64,000 nt of DNA from Bimastos eiseni. Lineage: Eukaryota > Annelida > Clitellata > Crassiclitellata > Lumbricidae. The translations under genes and the position numbers were made by a program. Of the stretch, positions 1-8,477 are shown piece by piece (position 1 is the first letter of the stretch; every line of letters begins with the position of its first letter). The stretch lies in NCBI GenBank assembly GCA_959347315.1, contig OY365817.1, positions 6,383,731-6,447,730 on the forward strand, in the 5' to 3' direction. Under the pieces are notes generated by a model. It was not told the origin of the DNA. It did not search any database and saw only the letters and a program-made list of their open reading frames with translations.

Positions 1-133
1 TCTAATAGGACTACATTCTGGCCAAACATCGCTTCTCCATCTCAAAGAACGATCAAATGCCAGGGTTTCAAACTTTTTTCATGGGAATCGATGTCATTGT
101 TCAAAGCTGTACACTAGAGGCTTAACCTGTGCA

Positions 134-182
134 CCAATCAGAGCTGTCGCCATTAACTACCGCTTGTATAAATATTTCGTCA
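134..182 (+). promoter_or_regulatory. Promoter-like module variant with lost second CCAAT and altered CRE
   Basis: CCAATCAGAG at 134 and TATAAATA at 167-174 are intact. The second CCAAT has become CCATT (GTCGCCATTAAC) and the CRE-like site reads TTTCGTCA at 175-182 instead of TTACGTCA. The same variant recurs at 1558, 4300, 15.5, 19.4, 20.0, 38.2, 47.1, 50.7, 56.9, 59.6, 62.9 and 63.3 kb, always followed by a tail with GGGCTGCACTCTT. It is therefore a stable subfamily. Confidence 0.55.
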
Positions 183-416
183 TTATCTCGAAAAACAATC
201 GTTTTTAGGCGTTTCATAGCATTATCGATGTAATTTCACAACGAAACGGGCTGCACTCTTAATATTTGCACATGTAGTAAAGGTCTATAAGGACTACAGC
301 CTGGCCAAATATCGCTTCTCCATATCAAAGAACGATCAAATGCCAGGGTTACAAACTTTTTTCATTGGAATCGATGTCATTGTTCGAAGCTCGACACTAG
401 AGGTTTAACCTGTGCC

Positions 417-649
417 CCAATCAGAGCTGTCGCCAATAACTACCGCTTGTATAAATATTACGTCATTATCTCGAAAAACAATCGTTTTAAAGTGTTTCAA
501 AGCATTGGTTTAAAATCGTTGCAATTTGGTAAGGAAACGAGCGGCAGACTTAATATTTGCACATATAGTAAAGGTCTGTGAGGGTTCCAGTCTGGCCAAA
601 TATCGCTTCTCCATCTCATAGAACGATCAAATGCCAGGTAACCTATGCA
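417..649 (+). repeat. 233-bp unit lacking module C
   Basis: The distance between CCAAT motifs at 417 and 650 is 233 bp. Module B ends in GCCAGG and joins directly to TAACCTATGCACC, so the TTTCAAAC...CTAGAGG module of about 67 bp is absent. The same truncated form appears in the b, d and e subunits of each higher-order repeat (spacing 223-233 bp). Confidence 0.85.
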
Positions 650-1047
650 CCAATCAGAGCTGTCGCCAATGTCTACCGCTTGTATAAATATTACGTCATT
701 ATCTCGAAAAACAATCGTTTTTAAGCGTTTCATACCATCATCTTGAAATCAATGTAATTTCACAAGGAAACGAGCTGCAGACTTAATATTTGCACATAGA
801 GTAAAGGTCTATAAGGACTCCAGTCTGGCCAAATATCGCTTTGCCATCTCAAAGAACGATTAAATGCCAGGGTTTCAAACTTTTTTCATTGGAATCGATG
901 TCATTGTTCGAAGCTCGACACTAGAGGTTTAACTGTGCACCAATCAGAGCTGTCGCCAATAACTACCGCTTGTATAAATATTACGTCATTATCTCGAGAA
1001 ACAATGGTTTTAAAGTGTTTCAAAGCATTGGTTTAAAATCGCTGCAA

Positions 1048-1064
1048 TTTCGTAAGGAAACGAG
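1048..1064 (+). other. CENP-B-box-like motif in e-type tails
   Basis: TTTCGTAAGGAAACGAG resembles the mammalian CENP-B box (nTTCGnnnnAnnCGGGn). TTCG and GGAAACG are present, but there is one extra base in the spacer and CGAG in place of CGGG. The same 17-mer recurs at 5214, 6064, 16412, 20859, 22216, 25068, 25591, 28443, 31201, 31724, 33081, 35700, 39125, 40950, 44543, 47968, 53425, 54939 and 57786, once per e or hybrid unit. The match is partial and CENP-B itself is a mammalian protein, so this is only a candidate binding site. Confidence 0.25.
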
Positions 1065-1424
1065 CGGCAGACTTAATATTTGCACATATATTAAGGGTCT
1101 GTGAGGGTTCCAGTCTGGCCAAATATCGCTTCTCCATCTAATAGAACGATCAAATGCCAGGTAACCTGTCCACCAATCAGAGTTGTCGCCAGTAACTACC
1201 GGTTGTATAAATATTACGTCATTATCTCGAAAAACAATCGTTTTAAAGTGTTTCAAAGCATTGGTTTAAAATCGTTGCAATTTGGTAAGGAAACGAGCGG
1301 CAGACTTGATATTTGCACATATAGTAAAAAATAGTTTTAAAGCGTTTCATACCATTATCTTGAAATCAATGTAATTTCACAAGGAAACGAGCTGCACACT
1401 TAATATTTGCACATGTAGTAAAGG

Positions 1425-1833
1425 TCTAATAGGACTACATTCTGGCCAAACATCGCTTCTCCATCTCAAAGAACGATCAAATGCCAGGGTTTCAAACTTT
1501 TTTCATGGGAATCGATGTCATTGTTCAAAGCTGTACACTAGAGGCTTAACCTGTGCACCAATCAGAGCTGTCGCCATTAACTACCGCTTGTATAAATATT
1601 TCGTCATTATCTCGAAAAACAATCGTTTTTAGGCGTTTCATAGCATTATCGATGTAATTTCACAACGAAACGGGCTGCACTCTTAATATTTGCACATGTA
1701 GTAAAGGTCTATAAGGACTACAGCCTGGCCAAATATCGCTTCTCCATATCAAAGAACGATCAAATGCCAGGGTTACAAACTTTTTTCATTGGAATCGATG
1801 TCATTGTTCGAAGCTCGACACTAGAGGTTTAAC
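1425..1833 (+). repeat. Partial second copy of the 1,424-bp composite
   Basis: Matches 1-409 with no difference noticed, then leaves the composite where AGGTTTAACC becomes AGGTTTAACT and enters the 372-bp array. Confidence 0.8.
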
Positions 1834-1849
1834 TGTGCACCAATCAGAG

Positions 1850-1921
1850 CTGTCGCCAATAACTACCGCTTGTATAAATATTACGTCATTATCTCGAGAA
1901 ACTAGAGGTTTAACCTGTGTC
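1850..1921 (+). repeat. 72-bp minimal unit (promoter-like module only)
   Basis: CCAAT motifs at 1850 and 1922 are only 72 bp apart. Sequence CTCGAGAAAC of one P module is fused to TAGAGGTTTAACC from the end of module C, deleting T, B and most of C. CTCGA occurs beside both parental breakpoints and two bases (AC) are shared at the join, suggesting a microhomology deletion. This chimera occurs only inside the four-copy 372-bp array. Confidence 0.85.
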
Positions 1922-1970
1922 CCAATCAGAGCTGTCGCCAATAACTACCGCTTGTATAAATATTACGTCA
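1922..1970 (+). promoter_or_regulatory. Canonical promoter-like module: double CCAAT, TATA box, CRE-like site
   Basis: CCAATCAGAG starts at 1922, a second CCAAT at 1938, TATAAATA lies at 1955-1962 and TTACGTCA at 1963-1970 (reverse complement TGACGTAA, a CREB/ATF-type variant). TTATC follows at 1971-1975 (GATAA on the other strand). If a start lay about 31 bp downstream of the TATA box (near 1986), the first CCAAT would sit near -64, within the range usual for NF-Y sites in Pol II promoters. The motifs and spacing are seen directly; promoter activity is inference. The same arrangement recurs in most units of the window. I saw no strong initiator and no gene downstream. Confidence 0.6.
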
Positions 1971-2221
1971 TTATCTCGAAAAACAATCGTTTTAAAGTGT
2001 TTCAAAGCATTGGTTTAAAATCGTTGCAATTTGGTAAGGAAACGAGCGGCAGACTTAATATTTGCACATATAGTAAAGGACTGTGAGGGTTCCAGTCTGG
2101 CCAAATATCGCTTCTCCATCTCATAGAACGATTAAATGCCAGGGTTTCAAACTTTTTTCATTGGAATCGATGTCATTGTTCGAAGCTCGACACTAGAGGT
2201 TTAACTGTGCACCAATCAGAG
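1922..2221 (+). repeat. Reference full-length monomer (300 bp, modules P-T-B-C)
   Basis: Measured from one CCAAT to the next. Module P runs about 1922-1990 (two CCAAT boxes, TATA, CRE-like site). Module T runs about 1991-2079 (GTGTTTCAAAGCATTGG through CTTAATATTTGCACAT). Module B runs about 2080-2143 (CTGTGAGGGTTCCAGTCTGG through AAATGCCAGG). Module C runs about 2144-2221 (TTTCAAACTTTTTTCATTGG, ATCGAT, TTCGAAGCTCGACACTAGAGG). Hand count gives 55 C, 57 G and 13 CpG. Useful diagnostic sites are ATCGAT, TTCGAA and TGGCCA. Confidence 0.9.
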
Positions 2222-3327
2222 CTGTCGCCAATAACTACCGCTTGTATAAATATTACGTCATTATCTCGAGAAACTAGAGGTTTAACCTGTGTCCCAATCA
2301 GAGCTGTCGCCAATAACTACCGCTTGTATAAATATTACGTCATTATCTCGAAAAACAATCGTTTTAAAGTGTTTCAAAGCATTGGTTTAAAATCGTTGCA
2401 ATTTGGTAAGGAAACGAGCGGCAGACTTAATATTTGCACATATAGTAAAGGACTGTGAGGGTTCCAGTCTGGCCAAATATCGCTTCTCCATCTCATAGAA
2501 CGATTAAATGCCAGGGTTTCAAACTTTTTTCATTGGAATCGATGTCATTGTTCGAAGCTCGACACTAGAGGTTTAACTGTGCACCAATCAGAGCTGTCGC
2601 CAATAACTACCGCTTGTATAAATATTACGTCATTATCTCGAGAAACTAGAGGTTTAACCTGTGTCCCAATCAGAGCTGTCGCCAATAACTACCGCTTGTA
2701 TAAATATTACGTCATTATCTCGAAAAACAATCGTTTTAAAGTGTTTCAAAGCATTGGTTTAAAATCGTTGCAATTTGGTAAGGAAACGAGCGGCAGACTT
2801 AATATTTGCACATATAGTAAAGGACTGTGAGGGTTCCAGTCTGGCCAAATATCGCTTCTCCATCTCATAGAACGATTAAATGCCAGGGTTTCAAACTTTT
2901 TTCATTGGAATCGATGTCATTGTTCGAAGCTCGACACTAGAGGTTTAACTGTGCACCAATCAGAGCTGTCGCCAATAACTACCGCTTGTATAAATATTAC
3001 GTCATTATCTCGAGAAACTAGAGGTTTAACCTGTGTCCCAATCAGAGCTGTCGCCAATAACTACCGCTTGTATAAATATTACGTCATTATCTCGAAAAAC
3101 AATCGTTTTAAAGTGTTTCAAAGCATTGGTTTAAAATCGTTGCAATTTGGTAAGGAAACGAGCGGCAGACTTAATATTTGCACATATAGTAAAGGACTGT
3201 GAGGGTTCCAGTCTGGCCAAATATCGCTTCTCCATCTCATAGAACGATCAAATGCCATGTAACCTGTGCACCAATCAGAGCTGTCGCCAATGTCTACCGC
3301 TTGTATAAATATTACGTCATTATCTCG

Positions 3328-3343
3328 AAAAACAATCGTTTTT
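3328..3343 (+). other. Perfect short dyad (6-bp arms, 4-nt loop) near the predicted start site
   Basis: AAAAAC-AATC-GTTTTT forms a perfect inverted repeat about 15-30 bp downstream of the TATA box. It is present in every unit with CTCGAAAAACAATCGTTTTT. Units with GTTTTAAAG keep 5-bp arms, and e units with GAGAAACAATGG keep only about 4 bp. It could form a cruciform or hairpin, or contribute to A-tract curvature. Confidence 0.45.
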
Positions 3344-3560
3344 AAGCGTTTCATACCATCATCTTGAAATCAATGTAATTTCACAAGGAAACGAGCTGCA
3401 GACTTAATATTTGCACATAGAGTAAAGGTCTATAAGGACTCCAGTCTGGCCAAATATCGCTTCGCCATCTCAAAGAACGATTAAATGCCAGGGTTTCAAA
3501 CTTTTTTCATTGGAATCGATGTCATTGTTCGAAGCTCGACACTAGAGGTTTAACTGTGCA

Positions 3561-3718
3561 CCAATCAGAGCTGTCGCCAATAACTACCGCTTGTATAAAT
3601 AATACGTCATTATCTCGAAAAACAATCGTTTTTAGGCGTTTCATAGCATTATCTTGAAATCGATGTAATTTCACAACGAAACGAGCTCCACACTTAATAT
3701 TTGCACATAACCTGTGCA
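3561..3718 (+). repeat. 158-bp unit (modules P and T only)
   Basis: CCAAT at 3561 and 3719 are 158 bp apart. The tail ends TTTGCACAT and joins directly to AACCTGTGCACC, removing B and C. The tail has the diagnostic GAGCTCCACACTT (SacI-type GAGCTC), which marks subunit c of the higher-order repeat. Confidence 0.85.
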
Positions 3719-3767
3719 CCAATCAGAGTTGTCGCCAGTAACAACGGTTGTATAAATATCACGTCAT
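3699..3767 (+). promoter_or_regulatory. Octamer-like site, CCAAT, TATA and ACGTCA in a short-spaced unit
   Basis: ATTTGCAC (3699-3706, 7 of 8 bases of the Oct octamer ATTTGCAT) lies 20 bp upstream of CCAATCAGAG (3719). TATAAATA follows at 3751-3758 and TCACGTCA right after it (reverse complement TGACGTGA). The second CCAAT is changed to CCAGT and the CCAAT-TATA spacing is 32 rather than 33 bp. The arrangement arises where module T joins P directly and recurs near 6.6, 8.2, 9.4, 12.8, 13.2, 13.7, 14.9, 18.8, 35.0, 37.6, 42.9, 46.5, 49.3, 51.5 and 60.5 kb. Function is inferred only. Confidence 0.5.
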
Positions 3768-4166
3768 CATCTCGAATAGCAATCGTTTTTAAGCGTTTCA
3801 TACCATTATCTTGAAATCAATGTAATTTCACAACGAAACGAGCTGCAGACTTAATATTTGCACATGTAGTAAAGGTCTATAAGGACTACAATCTGGCCAA
3901 AAATCGCCTCTCCATATCAAAGAACGATCAAATGCCAGGGTTTCAAACTTTTATCATGGGAATCGATGTCATTGTTCAAAGCTCGACACTAGAGGTTTAA
4001 CCTGTGCACCAATCAGAGCTGTCGCCAATAACTACCGCTTGTATAAATATTACGTCATTATCTCGAAAAACAATCGTTTTAAAGCGTTTCATACCATTAT
4101 CTTGAAATCAATGTAATTTCACAAGGAAACGAGCTGCACACTTAATATTTGCACATGTAGTAAAGG

Positions 4167-5521
4167 TCTAATAGGACTACATTCTGGCCAAACATCGCTT
4201 CTCCATCTCAAAGAACGATCAAATGCCAGGGTTTCAAACTTTTTTCATGGGAATCGATGTCATTGTTCAAAGCTGTACACTAGAGGCTTAACCTGTGCAC
4301 CAATCAGAGCTGTCGCCATTAACTACCGCTTGTATAAATATTTCGTCATTATCTCGAAAAACAATCGTTTTTAGGCGTTTCATAGCATTATCGATGTAAT
4401 TTCACAACGAAACGGGCTGCACTCTTAATATTTGCACATGTAGTAAAGGTCTATAAGGACTACAGCCTGGCCAAATATCGCTTCTCCATATCAAAGAACG
4501 ATCAAATGCCAGGGTTACAAACTTTTTTCATTGGAATCGATGTCATTGTTCGAAGCTCGACACTAGAGGTTTAACCTGTGCCCCAATCAGAGCTGTCGCC
4601 AATAACTACCGCTTGTATAAATATTACGTCATTATCTCGAAAAACAATCGTTTTAAAGTGTTTCAAAGCATTGGTTTAAAATCGTTGCAATTTGGTAAGG
4701 AAACGAGCGGCAGACTTAATATTTGCACATATAGTAAAGGTCTGTGAGGGTTCCAGTCTGGCCAAATATCGCTTCTCCATCTCATAGAACGATCAAATGC
4801 CAGGTAACCTATGCACCAATCAGAGCTGTCGCCAATGTCTACCGCTTGTATAAATATTACGTCATTATCTCGAAAAACAATCGTTTTTAAGCGTTTCATA
4901 CCATCATCTTGAAATCAATGTAATTTCACAAGGAAACGAGCTGCAGACTTAATATTTGCACATAGAGTAAAGGTCTATAAGGACTCCAGTCTGGCCAAAT
5001 ATCGCTTTGCCATCTCAAAGAACGATTAAATGCCAGGGTTTCAAACTTTTTTCATTGGAATCGATGTCATTGTTCGAAGCTCGACACTAGAGGTTTAACT
5101 GTGCACCAATCAGAGCTGTCGCCAATAACTACCGCTTGTATAAATATTACATCATTATCTCGAGAAACAATGGTTTTAAAGTGTTTCAAAGCATTGGTTT
5201 AAAATCGCTGCAATTTCGTAAGGAAACGAGCGGCAGACTTAATATTTGCACATATATTAAGGGTCTGTGAGGGTTCCAGTCTGGCCAAATATCGCTTCTC
5301 CATCTAATAGAACGATCAAATGCCAGGTAACCTGTCCACCAATCAGAGTTGTCGCCAGTAACTACCGGTTGTATAAATATTACGTCATTATCTCGAAAAA
5401 CAATCGTTTTAAAGTGTTTCAAAGCATTGGTTTAAAATCGTTGCAATTTGGTAAGGAAACGAGCGGCAGACTTGATATTTGCACATATAGTAAAAAATAG
5501 TTTTAAAGCGTTTCATACCAT
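4167..5521 (+). repeat. Second long copy of positions 1-1355
   Basis: Offset 4,166 bp. The only difference I noticed is G985 to A5151, which changes TTACGTCA to TTACATCA and destroys the CRE-like core. The match ends at 5521, where ACCATTATC becomes ACCATCATC. Confidence 0.88.
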
Positions 5522-6371
5522 CATCTTGAAATCAATGTAATTTCACAAGGAAACGAGCTGCAGACTTAATATTTGCACATATAGTAAAGGTCTGTGAGGG
5601 TTCCAGTCTGGCCAAATATCGCTTCTCCATCTCATAGAACGATCAAATGCCAGGTAACCTATGCACCAATCAGAGCTGTCGCCAATGTCTACCGCTTGTA
5701 TAAATATTACGTCACTATCTCGAAAAACAATCGTTTTTAAGCGTTTCATACCATCATCTTGAAATCAATGTAATTTCACAAGGAAACGAGCTGCAGACTT
5801 AATATTTGCACATAGAGTAAAGGTCTATAAGGACTCCAGTCTGGCCAAATATCGCTTTGCCATCTCAAAGAACGATTAAATGCCAGGGTTTCAAACTTTT
5901 TTCATTGGAATCGATGTCATTGTTCGAAGCTCGACACTAGAGGTTTAACTGTGCACCAATCAGAGCTGTCGCCAATAACTACCGCTTGTATAAATATTAC
6001 GTCATTATCTCGAGAAACAATGGTTTTAAAGTGTTTCAAAGCATTGGTTTAAAATCGCTGCAATTTCGTAAGGAAACGAGCGGCAGACTTAATATTTGCA
6101 CATATATTAAGGGTCTGTGAGGGTTCCAGTCTGGCCAAATATCGCTTCTCCATCTAATAGAACGATCAAATGCCAGGTAACCTGTCCACCAATCAGAGCT
6201 GTCACCAATAACTACCGCTTGTATAAATATTACGTCATTATCTCGAAAAACAATCGTTTTAAAGTGTTTCAAAGCATTGGTTTAAAATCGTTGCAATTTG
6301 GTAAGGAAACGAGCGGCAGACTTAATATTTGCACATATACTAAAGGTCTGTGAGGGTTCCAGTCTGGCCAA
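5522..6371 (+). repeat. 850-bp offset duplication of the d-e segment
   Basis: Positions about 5547-6199 repeat 4697-5349 at a constant 850-bp offset. The join near 5500-5547 combines the AAAAAATAG end of an e unit with the start of a d tail. At 6199 the copy leaves the e type (CAGAGTTGTCGCCAGTAAC) and becomes an a/d-like type (CAGAGCTGTCACCAATAAC), a hybrid module. One G at 5715 replaces A (GTCACTATC). Confidence 0.75.
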
Positions 6372-6921
6372 ATATCGCTCCTCCATCTCAAAGAGCGATC
6401 AAATGCCAGGGTTTCAAACTTTTTTCATTGGAATCGATGTCATTGTTCGAAGCTCGACACTAGAGGTTTAACTGTGCACCAATCAGAGCTGTCGCCAATA
6501 ACTACCGCTTGTATAAATAATACGTCATTATCTCGAAAAACAATCGTTTTTAGGCGTTTCATAGCATTATCTTGAAATCGATGTAATTTCACAACGAAAC
6601 GAGCTCCACACTTAATATTTGCACATAACCTGTGCACCAATCAGAGTTGTCGCCAGTGACAACGGTTGTATAAATATCACGTCATCATCTCGAATAGCAA
6701 TCGTTTTTAAGCGTTTCATACCATTATCTTGAAATCAATGTAATTTCACAACGAAACGAGCTGCACACTTAATATTTGCACATATAGTAAAGGTCTATAA
6801 GGACTACAATCTGGCCAAAAATCGCCTCTGCATATCAAAGAACGATCAAATGCCAGGGTTACAAACTTATTTCATTGGAATCGATGTCATTGTTCGAAGC
6901 TCGACACTAGAGGTTTAACCT
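6372..6921 (+). repeat. Subunit c copy leading into landmark a
   Basis: Contains the GAGCTCCACACTT tail at about 6600 joined to AACCTGTGCACC (158-bp form), then CCAAAAATCGCCTCTGCATATC and the unit that precedes landmark a at 6922. The same c-to-a passage, with small differences, appears at 34.8-35.3 kb. Confidence 0.7.
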
Positions 6922-8477
6922 GTGCACCAATCAGAGCTGTCGTCAATAACTACCGCTTGTATAAATATTACGTCATTATCTCGAAAAACAATCGTTTTAA
7001 AGTGTTTCAAAGCATTAGTTGAAAGTCGTTGCAATATGGTAAGGAAACGAGCGGCAGACTTAATATTTGCACATATAGTAAAGGTCTATAAGGACTCCAG
7101 TCTGGCCAAATATCGCATCTCCATATCAAAGAACGATCAAATGCCAGGGTTTCAAACTGTTTTCATTGGAATCGATGTCATTGTTCGAAGCTCGACACTA
7201 GAGGTTTAACCTGTGTCCCAATCAGAGCTGTCGCCAATAACTACCGCTTGTATAAATATTACGTCATTATCTCGAAAAACAATCGTTTTAAAGTGTTTCA
7301 AAGCATTGGTTTAAAATCGTTGCAATTTGGTAAGGAAACGAGCGGCAGACTTAATATTTGCACATATAGTAAAGGACTGTGAGGGTTCCAGTCTGGCCAA
7401 ATATCGCTTCTCCATCTCATAGAACGATCAAATGCCATGTAACCTGTGCACCAATCAGAGCTGTCGCCAATGTCTAACGCTTGTATAAATATTACGTCAT
7501 TATCTCGAAAAACAATCGTTTTTAAGCGTTTCATACCATCATCTTGAAATCAATGTAATTTCACAAGGAAACGAGCTGCAGACTTAATATTTGCACATAG
7601 AGTAAAGGTCTATAAGGACTCCAGTCTGGCCAAATATCGCTTCGCCATATCAAAGAACGATCAAATGCCAGGGTTTCAAACTTTTTTCATGGGAATCGAT
7701 GTCATTGTTCAAAGCTCGACACTAGAGGTTTAACCTGTGCACCAATCAGAGCTGTCGCCAATAACTACCGCCTGTATAAATATTACGTCATTATCTCGAA
7801 AAACAATCGTTTTAAAGCGTTTCATACCATTATCTTGAAATCAATGTAATTTCACAAGGAAACGAGCTGCACAATTTATAATTTTTGCACATATAGTGAA
7901 GGTCTGTGAGGGTCCAGTCTGGCCAAATATCGCTTCTCCATCTCAAAGAACGATCAAATGCCAGGGTTTCAAACTTTTTTCATGGGAATCGATGTCATTG
8001 CTCAAAGCTGTACACTAGAGGCTTGACCTGTGCACTAATCAGAGCTGTCGCCAATAACTACCGCCTGTAAAAATAATACGTCATTATCTCGAAAAACAAT
8101 CGTTTTTAGGCGTTTCATAGCATATTCTTGAAATCGATGTAATTTCACAACGAAACGAGCTGCACACTTAATATTTGCACATACCCTGTGCACCAATCAG
8201 AGTTGTCGCCAGTAACAACGGTTGTATAAATATCACGTCATCATCTCGAATAGCAATCGTTTTAAAGCGTTTCATACCATTATCTTGAAATCAATGTAAT
8301 TTCACAACGAAACGAGCTGCACACTTAATATTTGCACATATAGTAAAGGTCTATAAGGACTACAATCTGGCCAAAAATCGCCTCTGCATATCAAAGAACG
8401 ATCAAATGCCAGGGTTTCAAACTTATTTCATTGGAATCGATGTCATTGTTCGAAGCTCGACACTAGAGGTTTAACCT
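6922..8477 (+). repeat. Landmark-a block of 1,556 bp (a-b and linker)
   Basis: Starts at GTGCACC before the diagnostic TCGTCAATAAC. Subunit b follows 376 bp later (GGACTGTGAGG, ATGCCATGTAACC). Sequence from about 6620 to 7647 is repeated at about 8176-9203 (offset 1,556). The linker 7648-8175 is unusual: it holds a tail of the CACAATTTATAATTTTTGC type near 7870 that otherwise belongs to the 48-63 kb family, followed by a degenerate TAAAAATA promoter unit. Confidence 0.75.

Larger units (their letters stand above)
1..1424 (+). repeat. 1,424-bp five-promoter composite unit (first copy)
   Basis: Contains CCAAT modules at 134, 417, 650, 950 and 1173; the next, at 1558, is the first of the following copy (shift 1,424). 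It includes the d subunit (GGTAACCTATGCACC near 640) and the e subunit (CTCGAGAAACAATGG near 994, CTGTCCACC near 1167, AAAAAATAG near 1326). Positions 1-1355 recur at 4167-5521. Confidence 0.85.
1776..3248 (+). repeat. 372-bp tandem array, four copies
   Basis: Period 372 bp holds from 1776 to 3248 (3.96 copies: 1776-2147, 2148-2519, 2520-2891, 2892-3248). I found no difference between copies. Each period is one 72-bp P-only chimera plus one 300-bp full monomer, so it carries two TATA/CCAAT modules. The left edge is where GGTTACAAAC differs from GGTTTCAAAC. The right edge is where GAACGATTAAATG becomes GAACGATCAAATG. Perfect copies imply very recent unequal exchange or replication slippage, or an assembly artefact. 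Confidence 0.93.
3249..4166 (+). repeat. Higher-order repeat fragment: end of subunit b, subunit c and start of the c-d interval
   Basis: Carries CCAAT modules at 3271, 3561, 3719 and 4009 (spacings 290, 158, 290). It aligns without a shift in length to 14447-15364 (offset 11,198) and belongs to the b-c-d part of the HORs found from 13.9 kb onward. Confidence 0.8.

Noticed and set aside
497..733. Minus-strand open frame of about 78 codons recurring in dozens of copies (for example 1020-1256, 3118-3354, 4663-4899)
   Set aside because: It is the monomer sequence read backwards through P, B and T. Overlapping plus-strand frames are also open in the same stretches. Differences between copies follow the satellite subfamilies and include non-conservative changes. 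There is no longer gene structure and no family resemblance that I recognise.
2151..2160. Rho-independent terminator at ACTTTTTTCA
   Set aside because: No GC-rich stem precedes the T run and the context is eukaryotic satellite.
2100..2200. Pol III promoter or tRNA-derived SINE (TGGCCAAATATCG as A box, GTTCGAAGC as B box)
   Set aside because: The spacing of about 80 bp, the TTTTTT run between the two words and poor consensus matches argue against it. No tRNA-like fold was found.
1776..3248. CRISPR array
   Set aside because: Period of 372 bp, no short repeat with unique spacers, all of the period is repeated.
3690..3697. Restriction-site periodicity as a feature (GAGCTC, CTGCAG, CTCGAG, ATCGAT)
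   Set aside because: These sites are consequences of the monomer sequence. They are useful as Southern-blot tags but are not separate elements.
6922..7209. Plus-strand GTG-started frame of 95 codons following each landmark a
   Set aside because: Starts inside the CCAAT element and runs through T, B and C. It exists only because the a-unit lacks in-frame stops. In eukaryotes a GTG start is not expected, and the frame ends at the next TAA of module C in each copy.
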